7,250 nt of DNA from Sulfurimonas sp. (GTDB lineage Bacteria; Campylobacterota; Campylobacteria; Campylobacterales; Sulfurimonadaceae), in contig JALSMC010000278.1 in the NCBI GenBank assembly GCA_026987995.1, forward strand, positions 1 through 7,250, written 5' to 3'. A model generated the notes under the pieces. The model ran no database searches. It was not told the DNA's origin and saw only the letters and a list, made by a program, of their open reading frames with translations. Position numbers and translations under genes: made by a program. How positions within the stretch are numbered: the first letter of the stretch is position 1; each line of letters begins with the position of its first letter. This document shows, piece by piece, positions 1 through 6,689 of the stretch.

Positions 1-738
1 ATTTCTACTCTGACAGACTTGCCGAGATTTGGAGAGTTGTTGGGAGATGGCTCCAGTATCGGAATGAAATTCAGCTATAAAGTGCAACCATCACCAGACG
101 GGTTGGCTCAGGCTTTTATTCTTGGTGAGGATTTCATTGGCGATGAAGATGTATGTCTTGTCTTGGGTGATAATATTTTCTATGGTCATGGACTCACCAC
201 TCTATTGGCTAAAAGTGTTAAAAATGCAAAGAAAGAAAATAAAGCAACTGTATTTGGTTACTATGTCAAAGACCCAGAGCGTTATGGTGTTGCTGAATTT
301 GACAGAGATGGTAATGTCACTTCTATCGAAGAAAAGCCAAAAGATCCCAAGAGTAACTATGCTGTAGTTGGTTTATACTTTTACCCAAATGATGTCATCC
401 AAAAAGCCAAAAAAGTAAAACCAAGTAATAGAGGTGAATTGGAGATTACAACTCTCAATCAAGATTACTTGGCTGAAAACAGACTCCGTGTTAAGCTTAT
501 GGGAAGAGGATACGCATGGCTTGACACCGGAACACATGAGTCTTTGCTTGAAGCAAGTATGTTTATACAAACAATTGAAAACCGTCAAGGTTTAAAAGTA
601 GCATGTCTTGAGGAGATAGCTTATGAGATGGGGTATATAAGTAGAGAGAAATTGCTTGAACTTGCAGAACCTTTAAAAAAGAATCAATATGGACAATATC
701 TTATCCATAGAGCAAAAGAGGGAAATGTAGAGCGATGA
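1..738 (+). CDS. rmlA: Glucose-1-phosphate thymidylyltransferase RmlA (5' partial)
   Basis: This enzyme joins glucose 1-phosphate and dTTP to give dTDP-glucose and pyrophosphate, the first step of dTDP-L-rhamnose synthesis in the cytoplasm. The reading frame is open from base 1, and the first residues ([18 protein letters not shown]) match an internal part of the family, so roughly 50-55 N-terminal residues, including the nucleotide-binding GxGTRL loop, lie outside the window. Visible hallmarks, numbered from the fragment start, are [10 protein letters not shown], the metal/nucleotide-site LGDN at 55-58, EEKP at 110-113 and the [10 protein letters not shown] block at about 170-179. The C-terminal helical tail ([12 protein letters not shown]) is complete. 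The TTG at base 19 is not a start; it is an internal leucine. The stop overlaps the rmlC start as ATGA, implying translational coupling. Assignment is very secure. Confidence 0.97.
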   Translation: MSTLTDLPRFGELLGDGSSIGMKFSYKVQPSPDGLAQAFILGEDFIGDEDVCLVLGDNIFYGHGLTTLLAKSVKNAKKENKATVFGYYVKDPERYGVAEFDRDGNVTSIEEKPKDPKSNYAVVGLYFYPNDVIQKAKKVKPSNRGELEITTLNQDYLAENRLRVKLMGRGYAWLDTGTHESLLEASMFIQTIENRQGLKVACLEEIAYEMGYISREKLLELAEPLKKNQYGQYLIHRAKEGNVER

Positions 739-1313
739 ACTTTATAAGAACAGATATCCCAGATGTAGTTATAGTTGAGCCAAAAGTACATGGCGATGAG
801 AGGGGTTACTTTGTAGAGACTTTTAGGCAAGATAAACTTGAAGTGTTTTTAGGTTATAAAATTAACTTCTGTCAAGATAATGAGTCTAAATCTTCCCGTG
901 GAGTACTAAGAGGATTGCACTATCAACTCCATCCGGCAGCACAAACTAAGCTTGTTCGTGTTATTAAAGGCAAAGTTTTAGATGTAGCCGTAGATATACG
1001 AAAAGGAAGCCATACATTTGGCAAACATGTAGCCGTTGAGCTTAGTGAAGAGAACAAACGCCAACTTTTAGTCCCTCGTGGTTTTGCTCATGGATTTGTG
1101 GTGCTTAAAGATGATACTATTTTTGCTTATAAGGTAGATAACTACTACTCCCCAGAAAACGATAGGGGAGTAGCCTTTGATGATGACACACTTGGAATTG
1201 ATTGGATAGTGCCAAAAGATGAGTTACTGCTCTCAGGCAAAGATACAAAGCAACCAAAGCTTAGTGAAACAGATGATATCTTTGAATATGGAGTAGATTA
1301 CTACAATGACTAA
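735..1313 (+). CDS. rmlC: dTDP-4-dehydrorhamnose 3,5-epimerase RmlC
   Basis: This cupin-fold enzyme epimerises C3 and C5 of dTDP-4-keto-6-deoxyglucose, the third step of dTDP-L-rhamnose synthesis. The 192-residue length is close to the usual 180-190. Visible family features are [11 protein letters not shown] at 21-31, the substrate-binding [11 protein letters not shown] segment containing the catalytic His62, the cupin block VPRGFAHGF at 113-121, the aromatic pair Tyr132/Tyr138 (Tyr138 is the expected proton donor) and Asp170 in LSGKDTKQP, equivalent to the conserved Asp of the His-Asp dyad. The ATG lies inside the rmlA stop (ATGA), preceded by the purine-rich stretch agagggaa. The last 8 bases overlap rmlD. 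No residue expected for catalysis is missing. Confidence 0.97.
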   Translation: MNFIRTDIPDVVIVEPKVHGDERGYFVETFRQDKLEVFLGYKINFCQDNESKSSRGVLRGLHYQLHPAAQTKLVRVIKGKVLDVAVDIRKGSHTFGKHVAVELSEENKRQLLVPRGFAHGFVVLKDDTIFAYKVDNYYSPENDRGVAFDDDTLGIDWIVPKDELLLSGKDTKQPKLSETDDIFEYGVDYYND

Positions 1314-2193
1314 TATTTTAGTAACAGGAAGCAATGGGCAAGTAGGTCGTGAACTTCAAGCACTTGCAAAAAACTATTCTTATGCTTTTTTCTTTACAGA
1401 TAGAGAGAGTTTAGATATTACATGTAAAGAAGTAATTGAATCGTTTGTAAATAAAAACAGTATCAATGTGATTATTAATACTGCAGCATACACAGCCGTT
1501 GATAAAGCAGAAGAAGATTATGAAAATGCCAATAAAGTGAACCATTTAGCAGTAAAGTATCTTGCAGAAATAGCAAAAGAAAACAACATCAAACTTATCC
1601 ATATCTCAACAGATTATGTCTTTGATGGTAAAAACTACAAACCATACAATGAAGATGATGATACAAACCCTCAAGGAGTCTATGGACAAACCAAACTTAA
1701 TGGTGAAAAAGCGTTGCAAGGAATAAACCCTAAAAACTCTGTTATTATTAGAACTTCATGGGTCTATTCATCATTTGGGAATAACTTTGTAAAAATAATG
1801 CTTAAACTTGGAAAAGAGAGAGATACTCTTGGCGTAATATTTGATCAAGTCGGCACTCCAACCTATGCAAGAGATTTGGTACAAGCTATTTTAGAAATTC
1901 TCGGAACCGATACTTTAGTGCTGGCTAACAGTACAGAGAATAAAGTACAAATATACAATTACTCAAACGAAGGGGTTCTTAGTTGGTATGACTTTGCAAA
2001 AGAGATTATGAGAATGGCAAAACTAAATTGTACAATTAACCCAATTGAGACAAAAGAGTATCCAACTCCAGCGAAAAGACCATACTACTCACTTCTTAAT
2101 AAAGCAAAAATAAAAAAAGAGTTCGACATAGCTATGCCGTATTGGAAAGATTCTTTAGATAAATGTTTACGAATTATGGGAGAAAGACGATAA
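1306..2193 (+). CDS. rmlD: dTDP-4-dehydrorhamnose reductase RmlD
   Basis: This NAD(P)H-dependent short-chain dehydrogenase reduces dTDP-4-keto-L-rhamnose to dTDP-L-rhamnose, the last step of the pathway. The 295 residues match the family length. Features in order are the Rossmann loop VTGSNGQVG (6-14, GxxGxxG), INTAAYTAVDKAE at about 57-69, the catalytic STDYVFDG at 101-108, the YGQTK Tyr126-x3-Lys130 pair, and RTSWVY in the middle of the protein. The C-terminal part carries the substrate-side block TPAKRPYYSLLNKAKI. The start overlaps rmlC by 8 bases and the stop shares one base with the rmlB ATG (TAATG), so translation is probably coupled on both sides. Codon use and composition look like those of its neighbours. 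Confidence 0.96.
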   Translation: MTNILVTGSNGQVGRELQALAKNYSYAFFFTDRESLDITCKEVIESFVNKNSINVIINTAAYTAVDKAEEDYENANKVNHLAVKYLAEIAKENNIKLIHISTDYVFDGKNYKPYNEDDDTNPQGVYGQTKLNGEKALQGINPKNSVIIRTSWVYSSFGNNFVKIMLKLGKERDTLGVIFDQVGTPTYARDLVQAILEILGTDTLVLANSTENKVQIYNYSNEGVLSWYDFAKEIMRMAKLNCTINPIETKEYPTPAKRPYYSLLNKAKIKKEFDIAMPYWKDSLDKCLRIMGERR

Positions 2194-3242
2194 TGTTTCA
2201 AAACAATAACAAAACAATCTTAGTAACAGGCTGTGCAGGTTTTATTGGCTCAAACTTTGTACCCTATTTTTTAGAAAAATATCCAGAGTATAATGTAGTT
2301 AACTTAGACCTACTTACTTACGCAGGAAATCTTGAAAACCTAAAAGAGGTAGAAGATAATCCTAGATATAAGTTTATCCAAGGTAATATCTGCAACCGTG
2401 AACTTGTAGAGTTTATCTTTAATGAATATGACATAAGAGGTGTTATCCACTTTGCAGCGGAGTCTCATGTTGATAACTCTATTAAAAACCCAGGTGTTTT
2501 TGTAGAGACAAATGTTAATGGAACATTTATGCTTATAGATGTAGCAAAGAAACATTGGATGCAAAAACCATTTGTTTATAAAAAAGAGTATGAAGGGTGT
2601 AGATTTCATCATATAAGTACCGATGAAGTCTATGGGACACTCAGTGATGATTTAAATGATCTCTTTAGAGAAGATACTCCCTATGCTCCTAACTCACCAT
2701 ACTCTGCATCTAAGGCAAGTAGTGATATGATAGTGCGAAGCTACCAAGAAACTTACGGACTCAACACTGTCATAACCAACTGCTCTAATAACTATGGACC
2801 AAAACAACATGATGAAAAACTGATTCCTACAATTATACGAAAATGTCTTGCGGGTGAGCCTATCCCAATCTATGGCGATGGAAAAAACATTAGAGACTGG
2901 CTCTATGTACTTGACCACTGTAAAGGAATTGACTTAGTTTACCACACAGGCAAAGAGGGTAATGTGTACAACATCGGTGGAAGAAATGAGCGAACAAACT
3001 TACAAATTGTAGATGCTATAACCACACTTCTTGATGAAAAAGTCCCACCAAACGAGAAAATAGGTAAAGAGAGTTATAAAGAACTTATAACTTTCGTAGA
3101 AGACAGAGCTGGACATGACAGACGCTATGCGATTGATGCTACAAAACTTGAAAATGAGCTTGGATGGAAGGCTGATGAGAACTTTGATTCTGGTATAATC
3201 CGAACAATAAATTGGTATTCAAAGAGATACAATGATAACTAA
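2193..3242 (+). CDS. rmlB: dTDP-glucose 4,6-dehydratase RmlB
   Basis: This NAD+-dependent extended SDR converts dTDP-glucose to dTDP-4-keto-6-deoxyglucose, the second step of the rhamnose pathway. With the ATG at 2193 the product has 349 residues, typical of the family. Motifs are the NAD-binding GCAGFIG (Gly13, Gly16, Gly19), [12 protein letters not shown] at 86-97, the catalytic Thr143-Asp144-Glu145 in STDEVYG and Tyr170-x3-Lys174 in YSASK, followed by TNCSNNYGP and the substrate-binding [15 protein letters not shown] chose 2193 rather than the in-frame ATG at 2163. The later start gives TAATG coupling to rmlD, a gggagaaag Shine-Dalgarno about 8 bases upstream, and an N-terminus just before the first beta strand; the longer form would add ten atypical residues. 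The 3' end overlaps cysD by 11 bases. Confidence 0.96.
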   Translation: MFQNNNKTILVTGCAGFIGSNFVPYFLEKYPEYNVVNLDLLTYAGNLENLKEVEDNPRYKFIQGNICNRELVEFIFNEYDIRGVIHFAAESHVDNSIKNPGVFVETNVNGTFMLIDVAKKHWMQKPFVYKKEYEGCRFHHISTDEVYGTLSDDLNDLFREDTPYAPNSPYSASKASSDMIVRSYQETYGLNTVITNCSNNYGPKQHDEKLIPTIIRKCLAGEPIPIYGDGKNIRDWLYVLDHCKGIDLVYHTGKEGNVYNIGGRNERTNLQIVDAITTLLDEKVPPNEKIGKESYKELITFVEDRAGHDRRYAIDATKLENELGWKADENFDSGIIRTINWYSKRYNDN

Positions 3243-4143
3243 AGAAAAGCTAACCCACCTAAGACAACTAGAAGCAGAATCTATCTTCATACTGCGTGAA
3301 GTCGCAGCAGAATTCTCCAACCCTGTCATGATGTACTCCGTAGGAAAAGACAGCTCTGTTATGCTTCATCTTGCTATGAAAGCGTTTGCTCCTGCAGTGC
3401 CTCCTTTTAAGTTCTTACATGTAGATACTTTATGGAAGTTTCATGAGATGATAGAGTTTCGCGACAAACGAGCAAAAGATTTAAACCTTGATCTTGTAGT
3501 GCACTCTAACCCTGAAGGGATAGAGATGAACATAAGTCCGTTTGAGCATGGAAGTAAAGTCCATACAGATATTATGAAAACAGAGGCTCTTAAACAAGCT
3601 CTCACGAAAGGTGGCTATGATGCAGTCATAGGTGGAGCAAGACGCGATGAAGAAAAAAGCCGTGCAAAAGAGCGAATATTCTCTTTTCGTGATAAACACC
3701 ACAGATGGGATCCTAAAAACCAAAGACCAGAACTTTGGAATGTATTTAATACGAAAATAGATAAAGGTGAGAGCGTAAGAGTTTTTCCTATCAGTAACTG
3801 GACAGAGCTTGATATCTGGCAGTATATCTACCTTGAAAACATCGAGATTCCATCACTTTATTTTGCAAAAGAGCGTCCAGTTGTAGAGTATGAAGGGACA
3901 AAAATCATGGTTGATGATGAGAGAATGCCAAAAGAGCTAAGAGACAAAGCAAAGATGGAGATGGTGCGATTTCGTACCCTTGGATGCTATCCGCTTACAG
4001 GGGCTATTAACTCAACAGCAACAACACTTCCCGAGATTATCAAAGAGATGTTACTCTCAACAAGTAGCGAGAGAGAAGGAAGAGTTATAGATAAAGACCA
4101 GATAGGTTCTATGGAGAAGAAAAAGATGGAAGGGTATTTTTAA
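3232..4143 (+). CDS. cysD: Sulfate adenylyltransferase subunit 2 (CysD)
   Basis: CysD is the catalytic ATP-sulfurylase subunit. With the GTPase CysN it makes adenosine 5'-phosphosulfate (APS) and pyrophosphate from ATP and sulfate in the cytoplasm. The 303 residues are nearly the same length as well-studied enterobacterial CysD. Visible features are the PP-loop [10 protein letters not shown] (from Ser36, with Gly38-Lys39-Asp40-Ser41), [10 protein letters not shown] at 61-70, and the conserved [15 protein letters not shown] at 134-148. The C-terminal half contains [14 protein letters not shown] and the end motif [10 protein letters not shown]. Its ATG lies inside the last codons of rmlB (ATGATAACTAA, 11-base overlap), tying sulfate activation translationally to rhamnose synthesis. 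One base separates its stop from the next ATG, as expected for a heterodimer made in equal amounts. Confidence 0.96.
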   Translation: MITKEKLTHLRQLEAESIFILREVAAEFSNPVMMYSVGKDSSVMLHLAMKAFAPAVPPFKFLHVDTLWKFHEMIEFRDKRAKDLNLDLVVHSNPEGIEMNISPFEHGSKVHTDIMKTEALKQALTKGGYDAVIGGARRDEEKSRAKERIFSFRDKHHRWDPKNQRPELWNVFNTKIDKGESVRVFPISNWTELDIWQYIYLENIEIPSLYFAKERPVVEYEGTKIMVDDERMPKELRDKAKMEMVRFRTLGCYPLTGAINSTATTLPEIIKEMLLSTSSEREGRVIDKDQIGSMEKKKMEGYF

Positions 4144-4144
4144 G

Positions 4145-5893
4145 ATGAGTGAAAAAAACAGAAAAATAGCCTCAGATATAGAGTCTTACCTTAAAGAACA
4201 TGAAAATAAAGATATGCTCCGCTTTTTAACTTGTGGAAGTGTAGATGATGGAAAGTCTACCCTTATTGGTAGAATGCTTTATGATTCTAAAATGGTGTTT
4301 GATGATCAACTCTCAGCCGTAGAAGCGGAGAGTGAGAAGTATGGTACAACAGGGGATAAGATAGACTTTGCACTACTTGTGGATGGACTGCAGAGTGAAA
4401 GAGAGCAAGGCATTACCATCGATGTAGCATATAGATTTTTCACAACTGAAAAAAGAAAGTACATTATAGCAGATACCCCAGGACATGAACAGTACACTAG
4501 AAATATGGTAACAGGTGCTTCGACTGCTGATGTTGCTATCATTTTAATAGATGCCAGAAAAGGAATTCTTACGCAAACAAGAAGACACAGCTTTATAGTC
4601 AATCTTTTAGGAATAGAACATGTCATCATTGCTATTAATAAAATGGATTTAGTAAACTATTCTCAAGAAACATTTGAAAAAATAAAAGCTGACTATGAAA
4701 CACTTGCAGATGAACTTGGTATAAAAAATAAATACTATATGCCATTAAGTGCCTTAGAGGGTGATAATGTAGTTGATGGAAGTAAAAATATGCCGTGGTT
4801 TGAGGGCAAACCACTTTTAGAACTTCTTGATAGTATGGACATTACTAAAGAGATAAGAGAGGAAAACTTTCGCTTCCCTGTTCAGTATGTCAACCGTCCA
4901 AACTTAGACTTTCGAGGATTTTGCGGCACCATTGCAAGTGGAAGTGTAAAAGTGGGTGATGAGATAACTGTACTTCCGTCTGGTAAAACCACAAAAGTAA
5001 AAAGCATTATAAATGCAGGTGATATTACTGAAGCAAAGAGAGATAAAACTACTAACGAAGCTTATGCTCCAATGGCAATAACCCTTACTACTGAAGATGA
5101 AGTGGACATAAGCAGAGGCGATATGATAGTTCATACCAAAGCGATGCCACGAGTCTCAAATGCGCTTAAAGTGATGCTTGTCTGGATGGATGAAAAACCT
5201 ATGGAAGTAGGCAGAGTTTATGACATAAAAAGAGCGACAACACTGCTTAATGGTACGATTGAACATATAAACTACAAAGTAGATGTCAATACTTATAAAA
5301 GAGAGCAGGTAGAAAAACTTGGACTTAACGATATAGCTTCTTGTAAAATGGTACTTACCCGACCAATAGCAGCTGACCACTACACAGATGACAAACAAAC
5401 AGGAAGTTTTATAGTGATAGATCGTATCACCAACAACACTGTTGGTGCTGGTATGATTGTGGATGTAGCAAAGCGAGAGAGTGATAAACAACCACAAGAA
5501 AATATATTTGATATCTGGAATAAAAAGAAACAATCTTTAGAGAACAAAAAAGGTTTAAAGCATTTTAACGAAAGAGAAGTTGTCTTTATAAATATGGGAA
5601 AAAATATAGGGTATGAGCAAGATGGAAAAGGAGAAGAATTTTTAAGACCTGTACTTATTTATAAAAAATTTAACAAAGAACAGTTTTTAGGCTTTGCTTT
5701 AACATCAAAGAAAAAAGATAATCAAAAATTTTATATAGAGGTTCATCATGGAGGAAAAACCAGCTATGTGATACTTTCTCAACTTAGAACATATTCAGCA
5801 AAAAGGATAAAATATAAAACTGAGAAAAAGATTACAACGAAAAAGATGAGAGAAGTGCATGACAAATTTGTTAGTCTAATAACTCCCCAATAA
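4145..5893 (+). CDS. cysN: CysN sulfate adenylyltransferase GTPase with C-terminal PemK/MazF-like fusion
   Basis: Residues 1 to about 440 are a complete CysN, the EF-Tu-like GTPase whose GTP hydrolysis drives APS formation by CysD. G-domain motifs are all present: GSVDDGKST (31-39), the switch region EREQGITID (85-93), DTPGH (110-114), NKMD (165-168) and SAL (202-204). Beta-barrel domain 2 starts near FRFPVQYVNRP (242-252), and domain 3 ends at NNTVGAGMIVD. Ordinary CysN is about 475 residues; this one is 582. The extra part is not the APS kinase of CysNC proteins, having no second P-loop. Residues about 453-582 instead resemble a whole stand-alone PemK/MazF-family toxin. The usual short CysN tail after GAGM is replaced. 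The ATG is 1 base after cysD and has a ggaaggg Shine-Dalgarno. The CysN call is very secure; the extension is assigned by motif recognition. Confidence 0.95.
   Translation: MSEKNRKIASDIESYLKEHENKDMLRFLTCGSVDDGKSTLIGRMLYDSKMVFDDQLSAVEAESEKYGTTGDKIDFALLVDGLQSEREQGITIDVAYRFFTTEKRKYIIADTPGHEQYTRNMVTGASTADVAIILIDARKGILTQTRRHSFIVNLLGIEHVIIAINKMDLVNYSQETFEKIKADYETLADELGIKNKYYMPLSALEGDNVVDGSKNMPWFEGKPLLELLDSMDITKEIREENFRFPVQYVNRPNLDFRGFCGTIASGSVKVGDEITVLPSGKTTKVKSIINAGDITEAKRDKTTNEAYAPMAITLTTEDEVDISRGDMIVHTKAMPRVSNALKVMLVWMDEKPMEVGRVYDIKRATTLLNGTIEHINYKVDVNTYKREQVEKLGLNDIASCKMVLTRPIAADHYTDDKQTGSFIVIDRITNNTVGAGMIVDVAKRESDKQPQENIFDIWNKKKQSLENKKGLKHFNEREVVFINMGKNIGYEQDGKGEEFLRPVLIYKKFNKEQFLGFALTSKKKDNQKFYIEVHHGGKTSYVILSQLRTYSAKRIKYKTEKKITTKKMREVHDKFVSLITPQ
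5501..5890 (+). other. PemK/MazF-like domain encoded in the 3' part of cysN
   Basis: This segment encodes residues 453-582 of the CysN fusion. It opens with NIFDIWNKKKQSLEN, the kind of W-N-x-x-K-Q helix that precedes the core in one lineage of free-standing PemK-like proteins, then EREVVFINMGKNIGYEQDG (first strand and loop). The MazF-fold marks follow: Arg501-Pro502 in FLRPVLIY, Thr520-Ser521 in GFALTSKKK, and SQLRTYSAKRI (545-555). MazF/PemK toxins are RNA-cleaving enzymes that use the Arg of RP and the Thr of the PLT strand, so the active-site pattern looks intact. No antitoxin gene is visible beside it. I see no in-frame start that would allow separate translation of the whole domain: the codon at 454 is ATA and the first in-frame ATG is Met484, past the first strand. 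GC by hand count is about 27% over 5521-5880. Confidence 0.8.
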
Positions 5894-5918
5894 AATGGGG
5901 GAGAGGTCCCTAGTGGGA
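5883..5918 (+). promoter_or_regulatory. Alternating C-rich/G-rich segments able to form competing hairpins at the cysN stop
   Basis: CTCCCC (5883-5888) can pair with GGGGAG (5898-5903), enclosing the cysN stop codon in the loop. TCCC (5907-5910) can pair with GGGA (5915-5918). Alternatively, the middle G-run (5899-5902) can pair with TCCC at 5907-5910, so the two arrangements are mutually exclusive. There is no run of T after either stem, so this is not a standard intrinsic terminator. It sits in the only true gap (70 bases, 5894-5963) of an otherwise overlapping operon. It could be an mRNA processing or attenuation-like element, or a leftover of whatever inserted here. The pairing is seen in the sequence; any function is inference. 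Confidence 0.35.
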
Positions 5919-5951
5919 ATATAGACGAGAATTATAACATGAAAAATAAAA

Positions 5952-5956
5952 AAAGG
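5952..5956 (+). promoter_or_regulatory. Shine-Dalgarno deciding the TTG start at 5964
   Basis: AAAGG lies 7 bases before the TTG at 5964, good spacing for a ribosome binding site, and supports the unusual start of the DUF2061-kinase gene. It sits at the end of a seven-A run (5948-5954). The nearby ATG at 5939 is out of frame with the kinase and terminates after ten codons at 5969-5971, overlapping the TTG start. Confidence 0.5.
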
Positions 5957-5963
5957 CAAGAGA

Positions 5964-6689
5964 TTGTATAAAGAGACAAATATCCGCTCCATTGTTAAAG
6001 GAATAAGCTGGAGAGTGGTGGCTACGACTACTACTGTATTTATTATATATTTTTTCTTTGGAAGACTTGACCTTGCGATAGCTGCTGGGCTTATAGAGAC
6101 TGTGCTTAAAGTTGGGCTTTACTGGGCACATGAAAGAATCTGGCAAAAGCTTCGCTGGGGAAAAAAGAAAATAGAGCCTTTTAACTTATGGTTTACAGGT
6201 TTACCACTCAGTGGAAAAACAACCATAGCCGATAAAGTTTACGAAGAGTTACAAAAATTGCAAATCCCATTAGAGAGAATAGACTCTAAAGATATAAGAG
6301 AACTCATCCCAGATATTGGATATACAAGAGAAGATAGAAACCGACATATGAAACGAATAGCACATCTTATAAAAACTCTTCAAAACAACTCTGTCTCAAC
6401 AGTGGCATCATTTGTGAGTCCATATCGAGAAAGCAGAAAAGCAGTGAGAGAGATGGTAAAGAATAATATAGTCGTTTATCTTAAAGCTGATATAGAAACT
6501 TGTAAAAAAAGGGACTATAAAGGGGTGTATGAAAAAGCACTTTCAGGAAAGCTTAAAAACTTTTCTGGTGTAAATGATGTATATGAAGAGCCACAGCATG
6601 CAGAACTAGTTATAGACACAGACAAAACAGGTGTTGATGAAGCAGTGCAGATGATAGTAACTTATGTAAAGAAACGATATGTCAAATAA
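5964..6689 (+). CDS. DUF2061 membrane domain fused to APS-kinase-like (CysC-type) P-loop kinase
   Basis: The 241-residue product has two parts. Residues 1 to about 65 are a DUF2061 domain: [18 protein letters not shown], two hydrophobic segments (about 18-32 and 37-54) and LYWAHERIW, so the protein is probably anchored in the inner membrane with the kinase in the cytoplasm. Residues about 70-241 resemble adenylylsulfate kinase, which makes PAPS from APS and ATP. A P-loop (GLPLSGKT, 79-86), GYTREDR (119-125), the FVSPYR block (150-155, with Ser152 at the usual phospho-serine position) and a [12 protein letters not shown] segment are present. However, the canonical GLSGSGKS has become GLPLSGKT and the canonical DGDN has become DSKD (107-110), so substrate or activity may differ. 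TTG is the first in-frame start, has AAAGG 7 bases upstream and yields a full DUF2061 domain. The 3' end overlaps cysC by 11 bases. Confidence 0.9.
   Translation: MYKETNIRSIVKGISWRVVATTTTVFIIYFFFGRLDLAIAAGLIETVLKVGLYWAHERIWQKLRWGKKKIEPFNLWFTGLPLSGKTTIADKVYEELQKLQIPLERIDSKDIRELIPDIGYTREDRNRHMKRIAHLIKTLQNNSVSTVASFVSPYRESRKAVREMVKNNIVVYLKADIETCKKRDYKGVYEKALSGKLKNFSGVNDVYEEPQHAELVIDTDKTGVDEAVQMIVTYVKKRYVK

Noticed and set aside
19..21. TTG as start of rmlA
   Set aside because: The frame is open upstream to base 1 with family-conserved residues (ISTLTD), so this is an internal leucine of a truncated gene.
2163..2192. Upstream in-frame ATG for rmlB
   Set aside because: It would add ten residues not seen in the family and overlap rmlD by 31 bases. 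The ATG at 2193 has a good Shine-Dalgarno and a TAATG junction.
4306..4629. Minus-strand ORF of 107 codons opposite the CysN GTPase domain
   Set aside because: It is antisense to invariant G-domain motifs, with no recognisable protein features; a shadow ORF.
5156..5533. Minus-strand ORF of 125 codons opposite cysN
   Set aside because: It lies wholly opposite a strongly conserved CysN sequence and has a low-complexity Phe/Tyr/Ile-rich translation typical of antisense shadow.
5501..5893. Extension of CysN as an APS kinase (classical CysNC)
   Set aside because: There is no second P-loop, DGDN or SPYR motif in the tail; the APS-kinase genes are separate and downstream.
5933..5938. TATAAC as a -10 promoter element in the 70-base gap
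   Set aside because: No convincing -35 or extended -10 is seen at proper spacing, and such hexamers are common by chance in AT-rich DNA.
5948..5956. A-rich tract as a programmed -1 ribosomal frameshift site
   Set aside because: A -1 shift from the ATG at 5939 leads to the wrong frame; reaching the kinase frame needs a +1 shift or loss of one A.
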